33,291 bases of DNA, taken from the NCBI GenBank assembly GCA_036675025.1, contig JAKFFN010000328.1, positions 1 to 33,291 of the forward strand, read 5' to 3'. Below are positions 16,703-24,569 of this stretch, piece after piece; within the stretch, counting starts at the first letter, position 1; each line of letters starts with the position of its first letter. The DNA comes from JAKFFN01 sp036675025 (GTDB lineage Bacteria; Sumerlaeota; Sumerlaeia; Sumerlaeales; Sumerlaeaceae). Made by a program: the position numbers and the translations under genes. Under the pieces are notes generated by a model. It was given only the letters and a program-made list of their open reading frames with translations, searched no databases and was not told the DNA's origin.

Positions 16703-16726
16703 GAACTGCTGCGCCTAAAGCAGTTC
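16703..16726 (-). repeat. Perfect 8-bp stem-loop across the permease stop codon
   Basis: GAACTGCT (16703-16710) and AGCAGTTC (16719-16726) are perfect reverse complements around an 8-base loop that holds the TAG stop of the TauE/SafE gene. There is no T-run on either strand, so it may protect the mRNA 3' end or aid termination before tRNA-Arg rather than act as a classical terminator. Confidence 0.6.
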
Positions 16727-17452
16727 GCGCAGCCCGGCAATGCAGGTGAGCGCTCCGCCTATGGCAGAAATGATTAGGGTTGCGGTTTGAACATGTTTCG
16801 AGTTTACTCGGGGTGCTATGACCGAACCAACTCCCAGTCCCACCACTATCGCCCCGATGATCAAAAACCACGCCCTGGCAGGTATATTAAGCGCGGGTGC
16901 CGTGGATATGGACAGGATGCTGATAACGATTCCGATCATCTGGAACGTGGCAACGAACTCATCTCCGCGCCAGTCGGTGCGGGCAGCATACATGGCCAGG
17001 GGAGGTCCGCTAAGCCCCGCAGTGGCGCCCATGGCTCCAGCGGCAACACCGGTTGCAATGCGCCCCACAACCGTGTCCGAAGCCGGAGAAGCCCGCTGGC
17101 GGCGGAGCAGTATGGAACTTACCGCTATTACGACAATGACGCCTATCGTAATCTGAAGCCAGGCCGTGCTGGCGTTTCGCAATAAGACGGAAAGCGGCGG
17201 AATAACAAGGGCCGCACCGGCGCCAATCATGGCCCCCTTACGCCAATTGAGATGACGAAAAGTGAGTGCCAGAACGGTGACATTCAACCCGATCCCAACG
17301 GTGTTTGCGAGTGTGACAGCAGTAAGCGGACCAAAAACATGCACGAGAGCCGGTGCGCAAACGAGGGCGAAGCCCATGCCGGTAATTCGCTGGGTACTGG
17401 CGCCAAGAATCACGAAGATGATGGCGAGAATGGTGGACCAGGAATCGTTCAT
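16715..17452 (-). CDS. TauE/SafE (TSUP) family membrane permease
   Basis: Polytopic inner-membrane protein of the sulfite exporter/TSUP family, 245 residues from ATG 17452 (MNDSWSTILAIIF); an upstream in-frame start would add a charged, non-family extension. About eight hydrophobic helices are visible. The N-terminal half has the family's G-rich TGMGFALVCAPAL repeat, and the pseudo-repeat in the second half is GATAGLSGPPLAMY, the duplicated TSUP signature. Substrates in the family are small organosulfur or organic anions (sulfite, sulfoacetate, taurine); the substrate here cannot be told. It lies 61 bases after lipA on the same strand and could be co-transcribed; lipoate synthesis also involves sulfur, but a link is speculative. 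Confidence 0.87.
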   Translation of the reverse strand: MNDSWSTILAIIFVILGASTQRITGMGFALVCAPALVHVFGPLTAVTLANTVGIGLNVTVLALTFRHLNWRKGAMIGAGAALVIPPLSVLLRNASTAWLQITIGVIVVIAVSSILLRRQRASPASDTVVGRIATGVAAGAMGATAGLSGPPLAMYAARTDWRGDEFVATFQMIGIVISILSISTAPALNIPARAWFLIIGAIVVGLGVGSVIAPRVNSKHVQTATLIISAIGGALTCIAGLRELL

Positions 17453-17513
17453 TGTGGGAAATCGAGTGAAAGCGCGCGAGCGCATTTGGACAGACAAGAA
17501 TGTCTATCCTACT

Positions 17514-18434
17514 TTATACTTTCTTCGCGACATGCTCCCACGCGTGATAGCTGCTTCGTACCAGGGGGCCGCTCTCGACGTGATCGAAACCCATAGCCAG
17601 GGCGTCTTTCTTCCACATGGCGAACTCTTCAGGCTTGATGTACCGCTCGACGGGCAACTGGTCGCCGCTGGGCCGCAGGTACTGCCCCAGTGTTAATACA
17701 TTAACACCAGCCTCCCGCAGGTCAAACAGCACGTCCAATACTTCGTCTTCCGTCTCGCCAAGGCCCAGCATTAAGCCAGTCTTCACCGGCACATCAGGCC
17801 GCATCTGTTTCGCCCGGGCCAATAGCATCACACTGCGCCAGTAACGGGCGCCCCGACGAACCCGGGAGTATAGCCTCGGCACGGTCTCGATATTATGATT
17901 CAGCACCGCGATTTCCGAATCCATAACAGTACGAAGAGGAGCTGCATGACCGCGAAAATCCGGAATCAGGACTTCAATCTGCGATTCTTTACGAAGTTTC
18001 TTAATGGCGTTCACGCACGACGCAAAATGACCTGAGCCCTGGTCGGGCAGATCATCCCTGGCGACGCTGGTGATAACTATGTGATCCAGTCCCAGTTCCA
18101 GAGCCGCCTTTGCCAGGCGAGCCGGTTCGGTCACATCAGGCGGAAGCGCTTTGGGGTTTGCCTGCGTAACCGCGCAAAAAGTGCAGCGGCGGGTGCAGGT
18201 ATCACCCAGAATCATAAACGTAGCAGTAGAGTGCGAGTAGCAGTCGCCGATATTGGGACATTTCGCTTCTTCGCAGACAGTAACAAGGCCATGTTTACGG
18301 AGCACCGAATTGGTATCAGTAAAGGAGTCCGTCCATGTCATCCGGGCCTTAATCCACTCAGGATGACGGCGCTCTATAGCCGGCGCATCGGCAGCGCCGC
18401 TGGCGCTCTTGGGAATGTCGACAGTCTTACTCAC
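17514..18434 (-). CDS. lipA: Lipoyl synthase LipA
   Basis: Radical-SAM enzyme with two [4Fe-4S] clusters that inserts two sulfurs into octanoyl-lipoyl domains. 306 residues. Auxiliary cluster cysteines are C54, C59, C65 (CEEAKCPNIGDC), and the radical-SAM CxxxCxxC is C80, C84, C87 (CTRRCTFC). The conserved RSSYHAWE end supplies the serine ligand (R293-S294-S295-Y296). GTG 18434 is taken as start; the reach upstream of the first family block is normal. It completes the pathway begun by lipB at 14761. Confidence 0.97.
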   Translation of the reverse strand: MSKTVDIPKSASGAADAPAIERRHPEWIKARMTWTDSFTDTNSVLRKHGLVTVCEEAKCPNIGDCYSHSTATFMILGDTCTRRCTFCAVTQANPKALPPDVTEPARLAKAALELGLDHIVITSVARDDLPDQGSGHFASCVNAIKKLRKESQIEVLIPDFRGHAAPLRTVMDSEIAVLNHNIETVPRLYSRVRRGARYWRSVMLLARAKQMRPDVPVKTGLMLGLGETEDEVLDVLFDLREAGVNVLTLGQYLRPSGDQLPVERYIKPEEFAMWKKDALAMGFDHVESGPLVRSSYHAWEHVAKKV

Positions 18435-18492
18435 GTTAATGTATTGGCTTTAAATCGAATGACCGTAAACATTCGAGATTGGTTCGGCAAAA

Positions 18493-19341
18493 TCAGGCGA
18501 ATTCCGCTGGCCAGATCGGCTCATTACCTGCCGCGGCACTGTCTTTCCAGGCCTGCTGAGCAATCTGCCATATTATCTCGCTCTGATCCAGCCGGTTAAT
18601 CAGTTCCTTATCATCAGGGCCGACAATTCCGTAAGGCGGCGGCCCCAGTTCCGGCGTGAAAATCAGCGATGACCCTGCCGGTTTGCGCCGGCGCCAGCGG
18701 CGCATGGCTTCTGTCCAGAACCGCCGATAGCTGTCGACCAGCTCCGCGGGAGAATGCTCCACGTCCACCTGGATCTGCTGCCCGTTGGAAATGCGTCCAT
18801 GTAGCATTTCCGTGCGATCTAATATCATATCAAGCATCGGTGCAAGCAGTGCCGTTGGCCCCGGTTGCTCCTCGCACACAACGTAATGCGATACATCCAA
18901 CGTAAATCGCATACCCGGCACAGCTTCAGCCAGCTTCGCCGCACGGTAGAGATCCTGGGTAATGCAGCCGCGGTGGGTCTCGCAGTACAGTGGAATTCCT
19001 GCATCTTCTGCACGCGACAACAATCCGGTAATCACTTCAACCGCTGCCTCATGGTCAATATGCGGCGCCTTCACATGGCAGTTGATCGCAATCGCCCGGC
19101 AGCTTTTTGCCAGCTCCAAAGCCGGCGCGATGTCTTCCGCAACCTTAGGGTAAGCCTGGATAATCAGGCGCAGACCAAGTTGCTTGATCCTGTCGATCAG
19201 CTCCGGTGTCAGAATGAAATCGCTCACCTCAATGGTGCTGGCGCCACCTTTGGAAAGCACCTCAAGCCCGCTCTCTGGCGGATCATAGAACCTGTTCAAT
19301 ACCCAGGGCGTAGAGCCCTTCAGGAGTAAATGTGTCGGCAA
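18493..19341 (-). CDS. TIM-barrel sugar phosphate isomerase/epimerase-like protein
   Basis: Xylose isomerase-like TIM barrel (AP endonuclease 2 family), 282 residues. Candidate metal ligands are E121 and H123 (CETHRG), D149 and H152 (TLDVSHY), H181 (LHGRISN) and the glutamate of FTPELGPPPYG near residue 230. Order and spacing fit a metal-dependent sugar or inositol isomerase/epimerase; its FTPELGPPPY ending is distinctive. The start is TTG at 19341, exactly abutting the sppA stop (TAATTG), with GGAG about 10 bases before it. It is the last gene of the purL-sppA set. No neighbour reveals the substrate. Confidence 0.8.
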   Translation of the reverse strand: MPTHLLLKGSTPWVLNRFYDPPESGLEVLSKGGASTIEVSDFILTPELIDRIKQLGLRLIIQAYPKVAEDIAPALELAKSCRAIAINCHVKAPHIDHEAAVEVITGLLSRAEDAGIPLYCETHRGCITQDLYRAAKLAEAVPGMRFTLDVSHYVVCEEQPGPTALLAPMLDMILDRTEMLHGRISNGQQIQVDVEHSPAELVDSYRRFWTEAMRRWRRRKPAGSSLIFTPELGPPPYGIVGPDDKELINRLDQSEIIWQIAQQAWKDSAAAGNEPIWPAEFA

Positions 19342-20433
19342 TTAAAATCTGCTCCGGAATTCGATAGTTGAGGATGGCGCAGTAGCTTCTTGAACAAAGC
19401 GGCGCACACTTGAGCCAAGCCACGACGAGACGTCGCGCTTACCGGGATTACGATCTACGGTTGGCGGATCAACTCCAAGGCCGCTTTCTTGCCCGGCAAA
19501 ATCAATGGCATCCTGCAGCGTACCTATGCTGTCGACAAGGCCCACCTGCAGAGCCTGTTCGCCGGTATAAATGCGTCCGTCGGCCAGCCGCCGCAGTGCC
19601 GTCTCCGTTTCCACCGGCACCCCGATGGCCGATGCCACAGTGCCCGTGGTGAATGTCGACCACTCGATACCTCCACCGTCAGCCTTCGTCTGCGCTGCAT
19701 TAAGCACCGCGTCAAGGCGTCCATCGGCCACTGCCGCAGCAATCGGCTTATGCCGCGCCTGCAGCACAACCTGGCAAAACTGCCGGTACATGTCGTTGAC
19801 CACGCCCTGGATCAGCGCCCGCTCCGTAGTCGTCTGCTGATCAAAAGGGCTGCCCGTATCCTTGTGTTCGCCCGTCGCGATAGAATCTTCCTCCAGGCCC
19901 AGCTTATCCAGCGTGCCGCTGGCGTTAAACATCGGGCTGATAACGCCAATGCTGCCAGTTACCGTTCCCGACGTCGCATAAATATGATCCGCCGCTGCGG
20001 CGATGTAGTATCCGCCCGAAGCCGCAACCGCACCCATGCTCACCACCACAAGCTTCCCGTCTTCGGTACGCGCCTTCAGCGCTTCGCGATAGATTTCTTC
20101 ACTCGCCGCCACGCCGCCGCCCGGTGTCTCAAGCCGTAGAACCAGCGCTTTAATCATGCTGTTTTCGCGCATTTTCCTGATCAACTTGACGGTGTCTTCA
20201 GATTCCATAATAGCGTCTTCAATGCGGATAACGCCAACAGAATCTTCAATGACCGGGATATAATCAGTATCCGTGCTACCGAGTAAAGCCGCAAACACCA
20301 GCGTGACCAGGGTCAGCAAAAGCGTAATGGCGAGAGCCTTACCGCAGCCGCCCCGGGCAGGCGCGGGCTGTATCGGCCTTACAGGCTGCTGAGGTGCAGG
20401 CGTCGGATGCTGTGGTGGCGGCCATGAACTCAA
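19342..20433 (-). CDS. sppA: Signal peptide peptidase SppA (short form)
   Basis: Membrane-bound serine protease that degrades cleaved signal peptides, ClpP-like fold, Ser-Lys dyad. 363 residues. A proline-rich, glutamine-rich cytoplasmic tail (1-28) precedes one transmembrane helix (about 32-52). The nucleophile is Ser139 in AVAASGGYYIA and the general-base lysine is Lys191 in TGEHKDTGSPFD. LETPGGGVAASEEIY (101-115) and GTVTGSIGVI (156-165) are typical SppA blocks. The start is TTG 20433, which overlaps the purL stop (TTGA), so it is coupled to purL. The long Pro/Gln N-terminal tail is unusual for the family and could recruit a partner. Confidence 0.94.
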   Translation of the reverse strand: MSSWPPPQHPTPAPQQPVRPIQPAPARGGCGKALAITLLLTLVTLVFAALLGSTDTDYIPVIEDSVGVIRIEDAIMESEDTVKLIRKMRENSMIKALVLRLETPGGGVAASEEIYREALKARTEDGKLVVVSMGAVAASGGYYIAAAADHIYATSGTVTGSIGVISPMFNASGTLDKLGLEEDSIATGEHKDTGSPFDQQTTTERALIQGVVNDMYRQFCQVVLQARHKPIAAAVADGRLDAVLNAAQTKADGGGIEWSTFTTGTVASAIGVPVETETALRRLADGRIYTGEQALQVGLVDSIGTLQDAIDFAGQESGLGVDPPTVDRNPGKRDVSSWLGSSVRRFVQEATAPSSTIEFRSRF

Positions 20434-22694
20434 TGCAGTGGAACCTCAACGTCTGTGCGCGGAAGAATCGATTCAGTCGATTCGTGCGCCGTTTCGAGAT
20501 CAGAAATCGGGATCGTCAGTATTTCACCCGCTGTCTTGATAACAAGAGCCTCATCAGCCGTAACCTCACCAAGAGCGGTAGCGCTAAGTCCATGCTTCTT
20601 GCACAGGTCAACCAGTCGCGCTTCATTGCCGGCCGTCACAGAAACGATTACTCGCGGTGCCGTTTCCGCAAAAAGTTCCACGATAACATTGCTGTTCAGC
20701 CTGGAAATATCAACCGCCGCACCAATGCCTTTCCCTTTAAGGATGGATTCGCTCAGCGTAACTGCCAGGCCGCCCACAGAGCAATCGTGCGCCGACTGCA
20801 GCAGCCCCGCCGCCGCCGCTTCAACCAGCAAAGCCACCGTAGCTTTCTCTTTGTCGAGATCGCACGTCGGGCACGGTGCATATTCCTTGCCCGTTTTCCA
20901 GCGCAGCAGTTCGGAAGCACCAAGATGCTCCGCTGCTTCGCCCAACAGGTAAACCTTATCGCTCGCTTGCTTAAATCCGGCGCTCACCGGTTTGGTCGGC
21001 CCTGCAATCTTACCAACCATGCCGACAATCGGAGTAGGCCAGATTGCACCGGTCGGGTTTTCGTTATAAAGACTTACGTTGCCGCCCGTTACCGGCGTGT
21101 TCAGCGCCTTGCAGGCATCGCCAATGCCGCGGATCGATTCAGACAGTTGGAAGAAAACTTCCGGTTTCAGCGGACTTCCGAAGTTCAGGCAGTTCGTAAT
21201 GGCAAGAGGCAGTGCACCCGTGCACGCCACGTTACGCGCGCTTTCCGCCACGGCCAGTTTTCCGCCTTCATAGGGATCAACGTAGCAGTAGAGACCATTG
21301 CCATCCGTCGCCGCCGAGAGATGATGTTTCGTATTATGCACCTTAAGCACCGGCGCATTGTCACCCGGAGGCATAACCGTCTGCGTCTGCACCATATAGT
21401 CATACTGCTGGTAAATCCAACGCTTTGAGCAGATATTTGGCGAACCAAGGAACTGCAGCAGCAGGTCAGACACGCTTTCCAGCTGGGTTACATCATATTC
21501 GCGTGCATCGGGCAGAGAAGCCATGTAGTCCGGCTTCTTTGAAGGCCGCTCATAAACAGGCGAATTATCCGAAACTTTATCGGCGGGCAATGACGCTTGC
21601 AGCTCGCCGCCGTGGTAAACTTTCATCTGGCCGCTGTCCGTTAGCTTGCCAAGCACACAAGCTTCCAGGTCCCATTTCTTCAGGATCGCGCTCACCTGCT
21701 CCAGCTTTTCCGGTTCCACAATTGCGAGCATGCGCTCCTGGCTTTCGCTCAGCATCATCTCGTAAGCATTCAGGTTTTCAGCGCGTTGTGGCACCTTATC
21801 CAGCTCAATCTCGATACCCATGCCACCGCGCCCGGCCATTTCAGCGCAAGAACATGTCAGACCAGCGGCGCCCATATCCTGGATGGCCACGCACGCCCCC
21901 GCATCAATTAACTCAAGAGTTGCTTCGAGGATCTTTTTCTCGGTAAACGGATCGCCAACCTGCACAGCGCTTCGTTTCTCTTCGCTTTCCTCCGTCAATT
22001 CCGTACTGGCAAAGGTGGCGCCATGAATGCCGTCGCGGCCCGTCGAATTACCGTAATAAACAACATGGTTACCTACGCCCGAAGCCACTGCGCGGGTAAT
22101 CTTGTCCTTTTCGATAATGCCGATAGCCATAACGTTGACCAGCGGATTGCCATTGTAAGCAGGGGAGAAGTAAGTCTCGCCGCCGATAGTCGGCACGCCT
22201 ACAGCGTTACCATAATCAGCAATGCCTTCTACTACGCCCGTAAAGATGTGGCGAGTGCGTTTATCAGTGGGGTCGCCGAAGCGCAGGGGATCAAGCAGAG
22301 CAATCGGCCTGGCGCCCATGGTAAAAATGTCGCGCAAAATTCCGCCCACACCTGTTGCCGCGCCCTGGTATGGCTCCAGCGCCGAAGGATGATTATGCGA
22401 TTCCATCTTAAAGCAGATGGCATATTTCTCATCGAAATCTACAATGCCCGCGTTTTCGCCGGGTCCTTGCAGCACCTGCGGTGCTTCAGTAGGGAACGTC
22501 CGAAGCAGCGGCTTTGAGTTCTTATAGGAGCAGTGCTCGCTCCACATTACTGAGAAAATGCCCAGTTCCGTGATATTGGGTTCACGACCCAGGATTTCCA
22601 GGATAGTCTGGTACTCTTCCCGCGTAATCCCGTGTTCTGCGATAATCTCCGGCGTTATCTCAACTTGAAGCAATGTCTTCTCCGTATTCCTCAA
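20430..22694 (-). CDS. purL: Phosphoribosylformylglycinamidine synthase subunit PurL
   Basis: Small-type PurL (about 750 residues): ATP-dependent FGAM synthase subunit that works with PurQ and PurS, neither of which is in the window. Motifs: SEHCSYKNSKPLL near 50-62, HNHPSALEPYQGAATGVGG near 98-116 and DIFTMGARPIALLD after it, DMGAAGLTCS near 270, and the second AIRS-type half with VTGGNVSLYNE near 540. The listed start is TTG 22694. TTG 22673 is a good alternative: GGAG sits 6 bases before it, and the protein would begin LQVEITPEIIAEHG, a normal PurL beginning. A 17-codon ATG reading frame (22660-22713) overlaps this start. The end is coupled to sppA. Confidence 0.96.
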   Translation of the reverse strand: MRNTEKTLLQVEITPEIIAEHGITREEYQTILEILGREPNITELGIFSVMWSEHCSYKNSKPLLRTFPTEAPQVLQGPGENAGIVDFDEKYAICFKMESHNHPSALEPYQGAATGVGGILRDIFTMGARPIALLDPLRFGDPTDKRTRHIFTGVVEGIADYGNAVGVPTIGGETYFSPAYNGNPLVNVMAIGIIEKDKITRAVASGVGNHVVYYGNSTGRDGIHGATFASTELTEESEEKRSAVQVGDPFTEKKILEATLELIDAGACVAIQDMGAAGLTCSCAEMAGRGGMGIEIELDKVPQRAENLNAYEMMLSESQERMLAIVEPEKLEQVSAILKKWDLEACVLGKLTDSGQMKVYHGGELQASLPADKVSDNSPVYERPSKKPDYMASLPDAREYDVTQLESVSDLLLQFLGSPNICSKRWIYQQYDYMVQTQTVMPPGDNAPVLKVHNTKHHLSAATDGNGLYCYVDPYEGGKLAVAESARNVACTGALPLAITNCLNFGSPLKPEVFFQLSESIRGIGDACKALNTPVTGGNVSLYNENPTGAIWPTPIVGMVGKIAGPTKPVSAGFKQASDKVYLLGEAAEHLGASELLRWKTGKEYAPCPTCDLDKEKATVALLVEAAAAGLLQSAHDCSVGGLAVTLSESILKGKGIGAAVDISRLNSNVIVELFAETAPRVIVSVTAGNEARLVDLCKKHGLSATALGEVTADEALVIKTAGEILTIPISDLETAHESTESILPRTDVEVPLH

Positions 22695-22739
22695 CGGCCT
22701 CGAATTTCGTCATGCCACTTTCGAGTTCCGTTACTCTAT

Positions 22740-22765
22740 CCAAAATAATCGTCCGCTCAGCGGAC
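22740..22765 (-). terminator. Candidate intrinsic terminator of glnB
   Basis: Downstream of glnB on the minus strand: GTCCGC, loop TGA, GCGGAC (positions 22765 to 22751), a perfect 6-bp GC-rich stem, then GATTATTTTGG. The T-rich tail is interrupted, so efficiency is uncertain. It would separate glnB from purL. Confidence 0.5.
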
Positions 22766-22770
22766 ACCTC

Positions 22771-22798
22771 AATTCGTAATTCGTAATTAGTAATTAAT
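22771..22798. repeat. Four tandem 7-bp units between glnB and purL
   Basis: AATTCGT, AATTCGT, AATTAGT and AATTAAT follow each other with no spacer, ending just before the glnB stop codon. The first two are identical and the others differ at one or two positions. Very A+T-rich compared with the flanks; short arrays of this sort are seen in intergenic regions of several bacteria. Confidence 0.7.
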
Positions 22799-22800
22799 AT

Positions 22801-23139
22801 CTACAGTGCATCCGGCCCGCGTTCGCCGGTGCGAATACGCACCACTTCTTCCAGGGGGATTTTAAAAATCTTGCCGTCGCCAATGGTGTTTGTCTTGGCA
22901 GCCTCTTCAATGGTATCAATCACCTGTTCGGCCAGGTCATCTTCACAGGCAATTTCCAGGCGCACCTTCGGCAGGAAGTCCACCTGGTACTCACTCCCGC
23001 GGTAGAGTTCCGTATGCCCCTTCTGCCGGCCGAAGCCTTTCACCTCGCTTACCGTCATGCGCAGTGGGCCCAGTTCGGCCAGCGCTTCTTTTACATCTGT
23101 GAGTTTAAAAGGTTTAATAATGGCGACTATGAGTTTCAT
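22801..23139 (-). CDS. glnB: Nitrogen regulatory protein PII (GlnB/GlnK family)
   Basis: 112-residue trimeric PII signal protein that binds ATP/ADP and 2-oxoglutarate and controls nitrogen enzymes or ammonium channels. The T-loop RGSEYQVDFLPK contains Tyr51, the site uridylylated by GlnD in proteobacterial PII. The B-loop/C-terminal block TNTIGDGKIFKIPLEEVVRIRTGE (about 83-106) includes the ATP-contacting GDGKIF. Start ATG 23139 (MKLIVAIIKPF) is unambiguous. No amtB, glnA or glnD lies near it; neighbours are purL on one side and a toxin-antitoxin pair on the other, so it appears to be its own transcription unit with a terminator at 22740-22765. Confidence 0.96.
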   Translation of the reverse strand: MKLIVAIIKPFKLTDVKEALAELGPLRMTVSEVKGFGRQKGHTELYRGSEYQVDFLPKVRLEIACEDDLAEQVIDTIEEAAKTNTIGDGKIFKIPLEEVVRIRTGERGPDAL

Positions 23140-23203
23140 GGGTAATCATTTCTATGTGAACAAGCTAACTAATGGTAATTGCAATTTGAGGTTTCTATAT
23201 CTC

Positions 23204-23605
23204 TTAGGCCAAGGTGCGAACTTGGATTTCTGTCTCACGAAATAAGGGCTTAGTTACTCGCTCTGTAGTGATAAACTCATTAGCTTTCGCGGAAATCGCG
23301 GCCTCTAAATGTAGAGCGTCCAACGCGCTCAGCCCCAACTTGGCTGCTCTAAGCAGCGCGCGTTCTAATAACTCTTCATCGATTTGGACTCTAATTCCAA
23401 CATTTGCGAAATAAGCTTGGTAAATCCCTACTTCATTGTGCCTTTGATGGAAGATTGCTTTCGGCAATACTTCGAGTTCAACTAGAGCTGTTGAAGCAAA
23501 GATTCGTTTTGATTCATTAATAATATCATAAGCTTTGCGAGATTGCACATTGTCAGAGGTGGCCAACGCAATCAGCACCCCGGAATCCGGGTAAGTTACA
23601 GTCAA
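23204..23605 (-). CDS. PIN-domain ribonuclease toxin (VapC-like)
   Basis: 133-residue PIN domain. Acidic residues expected for Mg-dependent RNase activity are seen at D7 (YPDSGVLIAL), E43 (ALVELEV), D96 (SALDALHLEAA), and E115 after FITT. VapC toxins of this type cut tRNA or rRNA and are silenced by the cognate antitoxin. The start is TTG 23605, overlapping the upstream stop as TTGA, so it is made coupled to the putative antitoxin. Compared with neighbours the gene is A+T-rich, typical of a horizontally moved module. Confidence 0.85.
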   Translation of the reverse strand: MTVTYPDSGVLIALATSDNVQSRKAYDIINESKRIFASTALVELEVLPKAIFHQRHNEVGIYQAYFANVGIRVQIDEELLERALLRAAKLGLSALDALHLEAAISAKANEFITTERVTKPLFRETEIQVRTLA

Positions 23606-23838
23606 TCCCGCTCGCCTCGCCGTTCCCGGACCTCCGCCTGCACTTCTTCAGGCGTGAGAAGTTTTTGCCCACTTAGGATAATTCTCTGTCGCAGTTCTAA
23701 AAAGCGTCTAGCCAGTTCGGTCTGTGGTTCCGGATAGCTTTCGGAAACATCGGCCTTTCTTCGGCCACTCTTGCCAGTTCCCGGATGATTTGTTCGGTCA
23801 GTTCTGCAGTGCTTCACAGGATTTCGCCTTTCAGCCAA
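23602..23838 (-). CDS. Putative antitoxin partner of the PIN toxin
   Basis: 78 residues or fewer, hypothetical. The C-terminal half (TELARRFLELRQRIILSGQK followed by LLTPEEVQAEVRERRGERD) is an amphipathic helix plus a short charged tail, as in small proteins commonly found before PIN toxins, where this part wraps the toxin. The N-terminal half is basic (RRNPVKHCRTDRTN) and could bind DNA, but no clear ribbon-helix-helix or AbrB motif is seen. The start is uncertain: TTG 23838, or GTG 23817 which has AAAGG about 9 bases before it. The call rests on the TTGA coupling with the PIN gene and on size. Confidence 0.6.
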   Translation of the reverse strand: MAERRNPVKHCRTDRTNHPGTGKSGRRKADVSESYPEPQTELARRFLELRQRIILSGQKLLTPEEVQAEVRERRGERD

Positions 23839-23846
23839 ATTCGGCT
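23833..23846 (-). promoter_or_regulatory. Imperfect palindrome at the antitoxin start, possible autoregulatory operator
   Basis: AGCCAAATTCGGCT reads the same on both strands except for one symmetric pair of positions. It overlaps the TTG 23838 start and lies 16 bases before GTG 23817. The 23847-23895 stretch upstream is A+T-rich with ATGACA and TATCTG about 17 bases apart on the minus strand, a possible promoter. VapBC-type operons are usually repressed at such palindromes; here this is inference. Confidence 0.3.
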
Positions 23847-23948
23847 AATCAGTACAATACAGATATATTCTCGAAATGTAATTGTCATGGCATTCTTCAT
23901 CAAAAGTTCAAGAGGAGCCGCCGATTCCGAGCAGGTAGGATAAATGGC

Positions 23949-24569
23949 TTATTGCCAGGAACGTTGGTTGCGCCGGATCCCCACCGCAGCCACCCGTTTC
24001 ATGCCCATGGACAGGATTTCAAGCCGGACCGGCGGGTAGTCGAGACTGGTGTGGATCAGGTTTTTCGTACGAGGGAAGAAGAGGCGTGAGAGCGAGGCCA
24101 GCGCAGGGATTAAGCAATACACCATCAGGGGATATGGAATCAGCAGCCGCTGCAGGCCCACAGATGCGGGATAAACTGACGGCGCAGTAATAACATAAAA
24201 CATCCAGAAAAGTACCGATGCCGGAACAAGTAACTTCCACCGCCGGGAATTTGATATCGCGTCACTGCCCAGAGCAACAAGCAAAACTAGAGCGGCCGCC
24301 ATAAGCGGCAGCGAACTTAATCCTGTTAGTTGAAGGCTCAACCATAAAGCTATCAGGAAAACACTGTTTATAAGCCATACTAAAAGATGTGCCGTTACCC
24401 ATACGGTTTTCCCCACCAGGATATCAAGGAGCAGACTTACGATAGCAATAAAACCAGCTATGGCCGCCGCAATGCCACCCGACTCATCATAGAAAATCGG
24501 GAGTAAAAGGAATACGACCAGCCGGATTCCAAAGCCGAAAATCGAAGCCTTGTTTCTATCCAAGCTCAA
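23949..24569 (-). CDS. Unknown membrane protein coupled to pilT
   Basis: 206 residues, not recognised. About six hydrophobic helices are visible (roughly 10-27, 31-52, 56-81, 86-105, 113-133, 143-164), followed by a basic, probably cytoplasmic tail of about 40 residues (FFPRTKNLIHTSLDYPPVRL, later MKRVAAVGIRRNQRSWQ). No catalytic or transporter signature is apparent. The start TTG 24569 overlaps the pilT stop (TTGA), so translation is coupled and a pilus-related role is possible. An internal TTG two codons later could be the true start. The 110 bases beyond its stop hold no gene. Confidence 0.7.
   Translation of the reverse strand: MSLDRNKASIFGFGIRLVVFLLLPIFYDESGGIAAAIAGFIAIVSLLLDILVGKTVWVTAHLLVWLINSVFLIALWLSLQLTGLSSLPLMAAALVLLVALGSDAISNSRRWKLLVPASVLFWMFYVITAPSVYPASVGLQRLLIPYPLMVYCLIPALASLSRLFFPRTKNLIHTSLDYPPVRLEILSMGMKRVAAVGIRRNQRSWQ

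Noticed and set aside
20394..21428. 344-codon plus-strand open frame inside purL
   Set aside because: Arginine-rich, low-complexity-like translation opposite well-conserved PurL motifs; a mirror-frame artefact.
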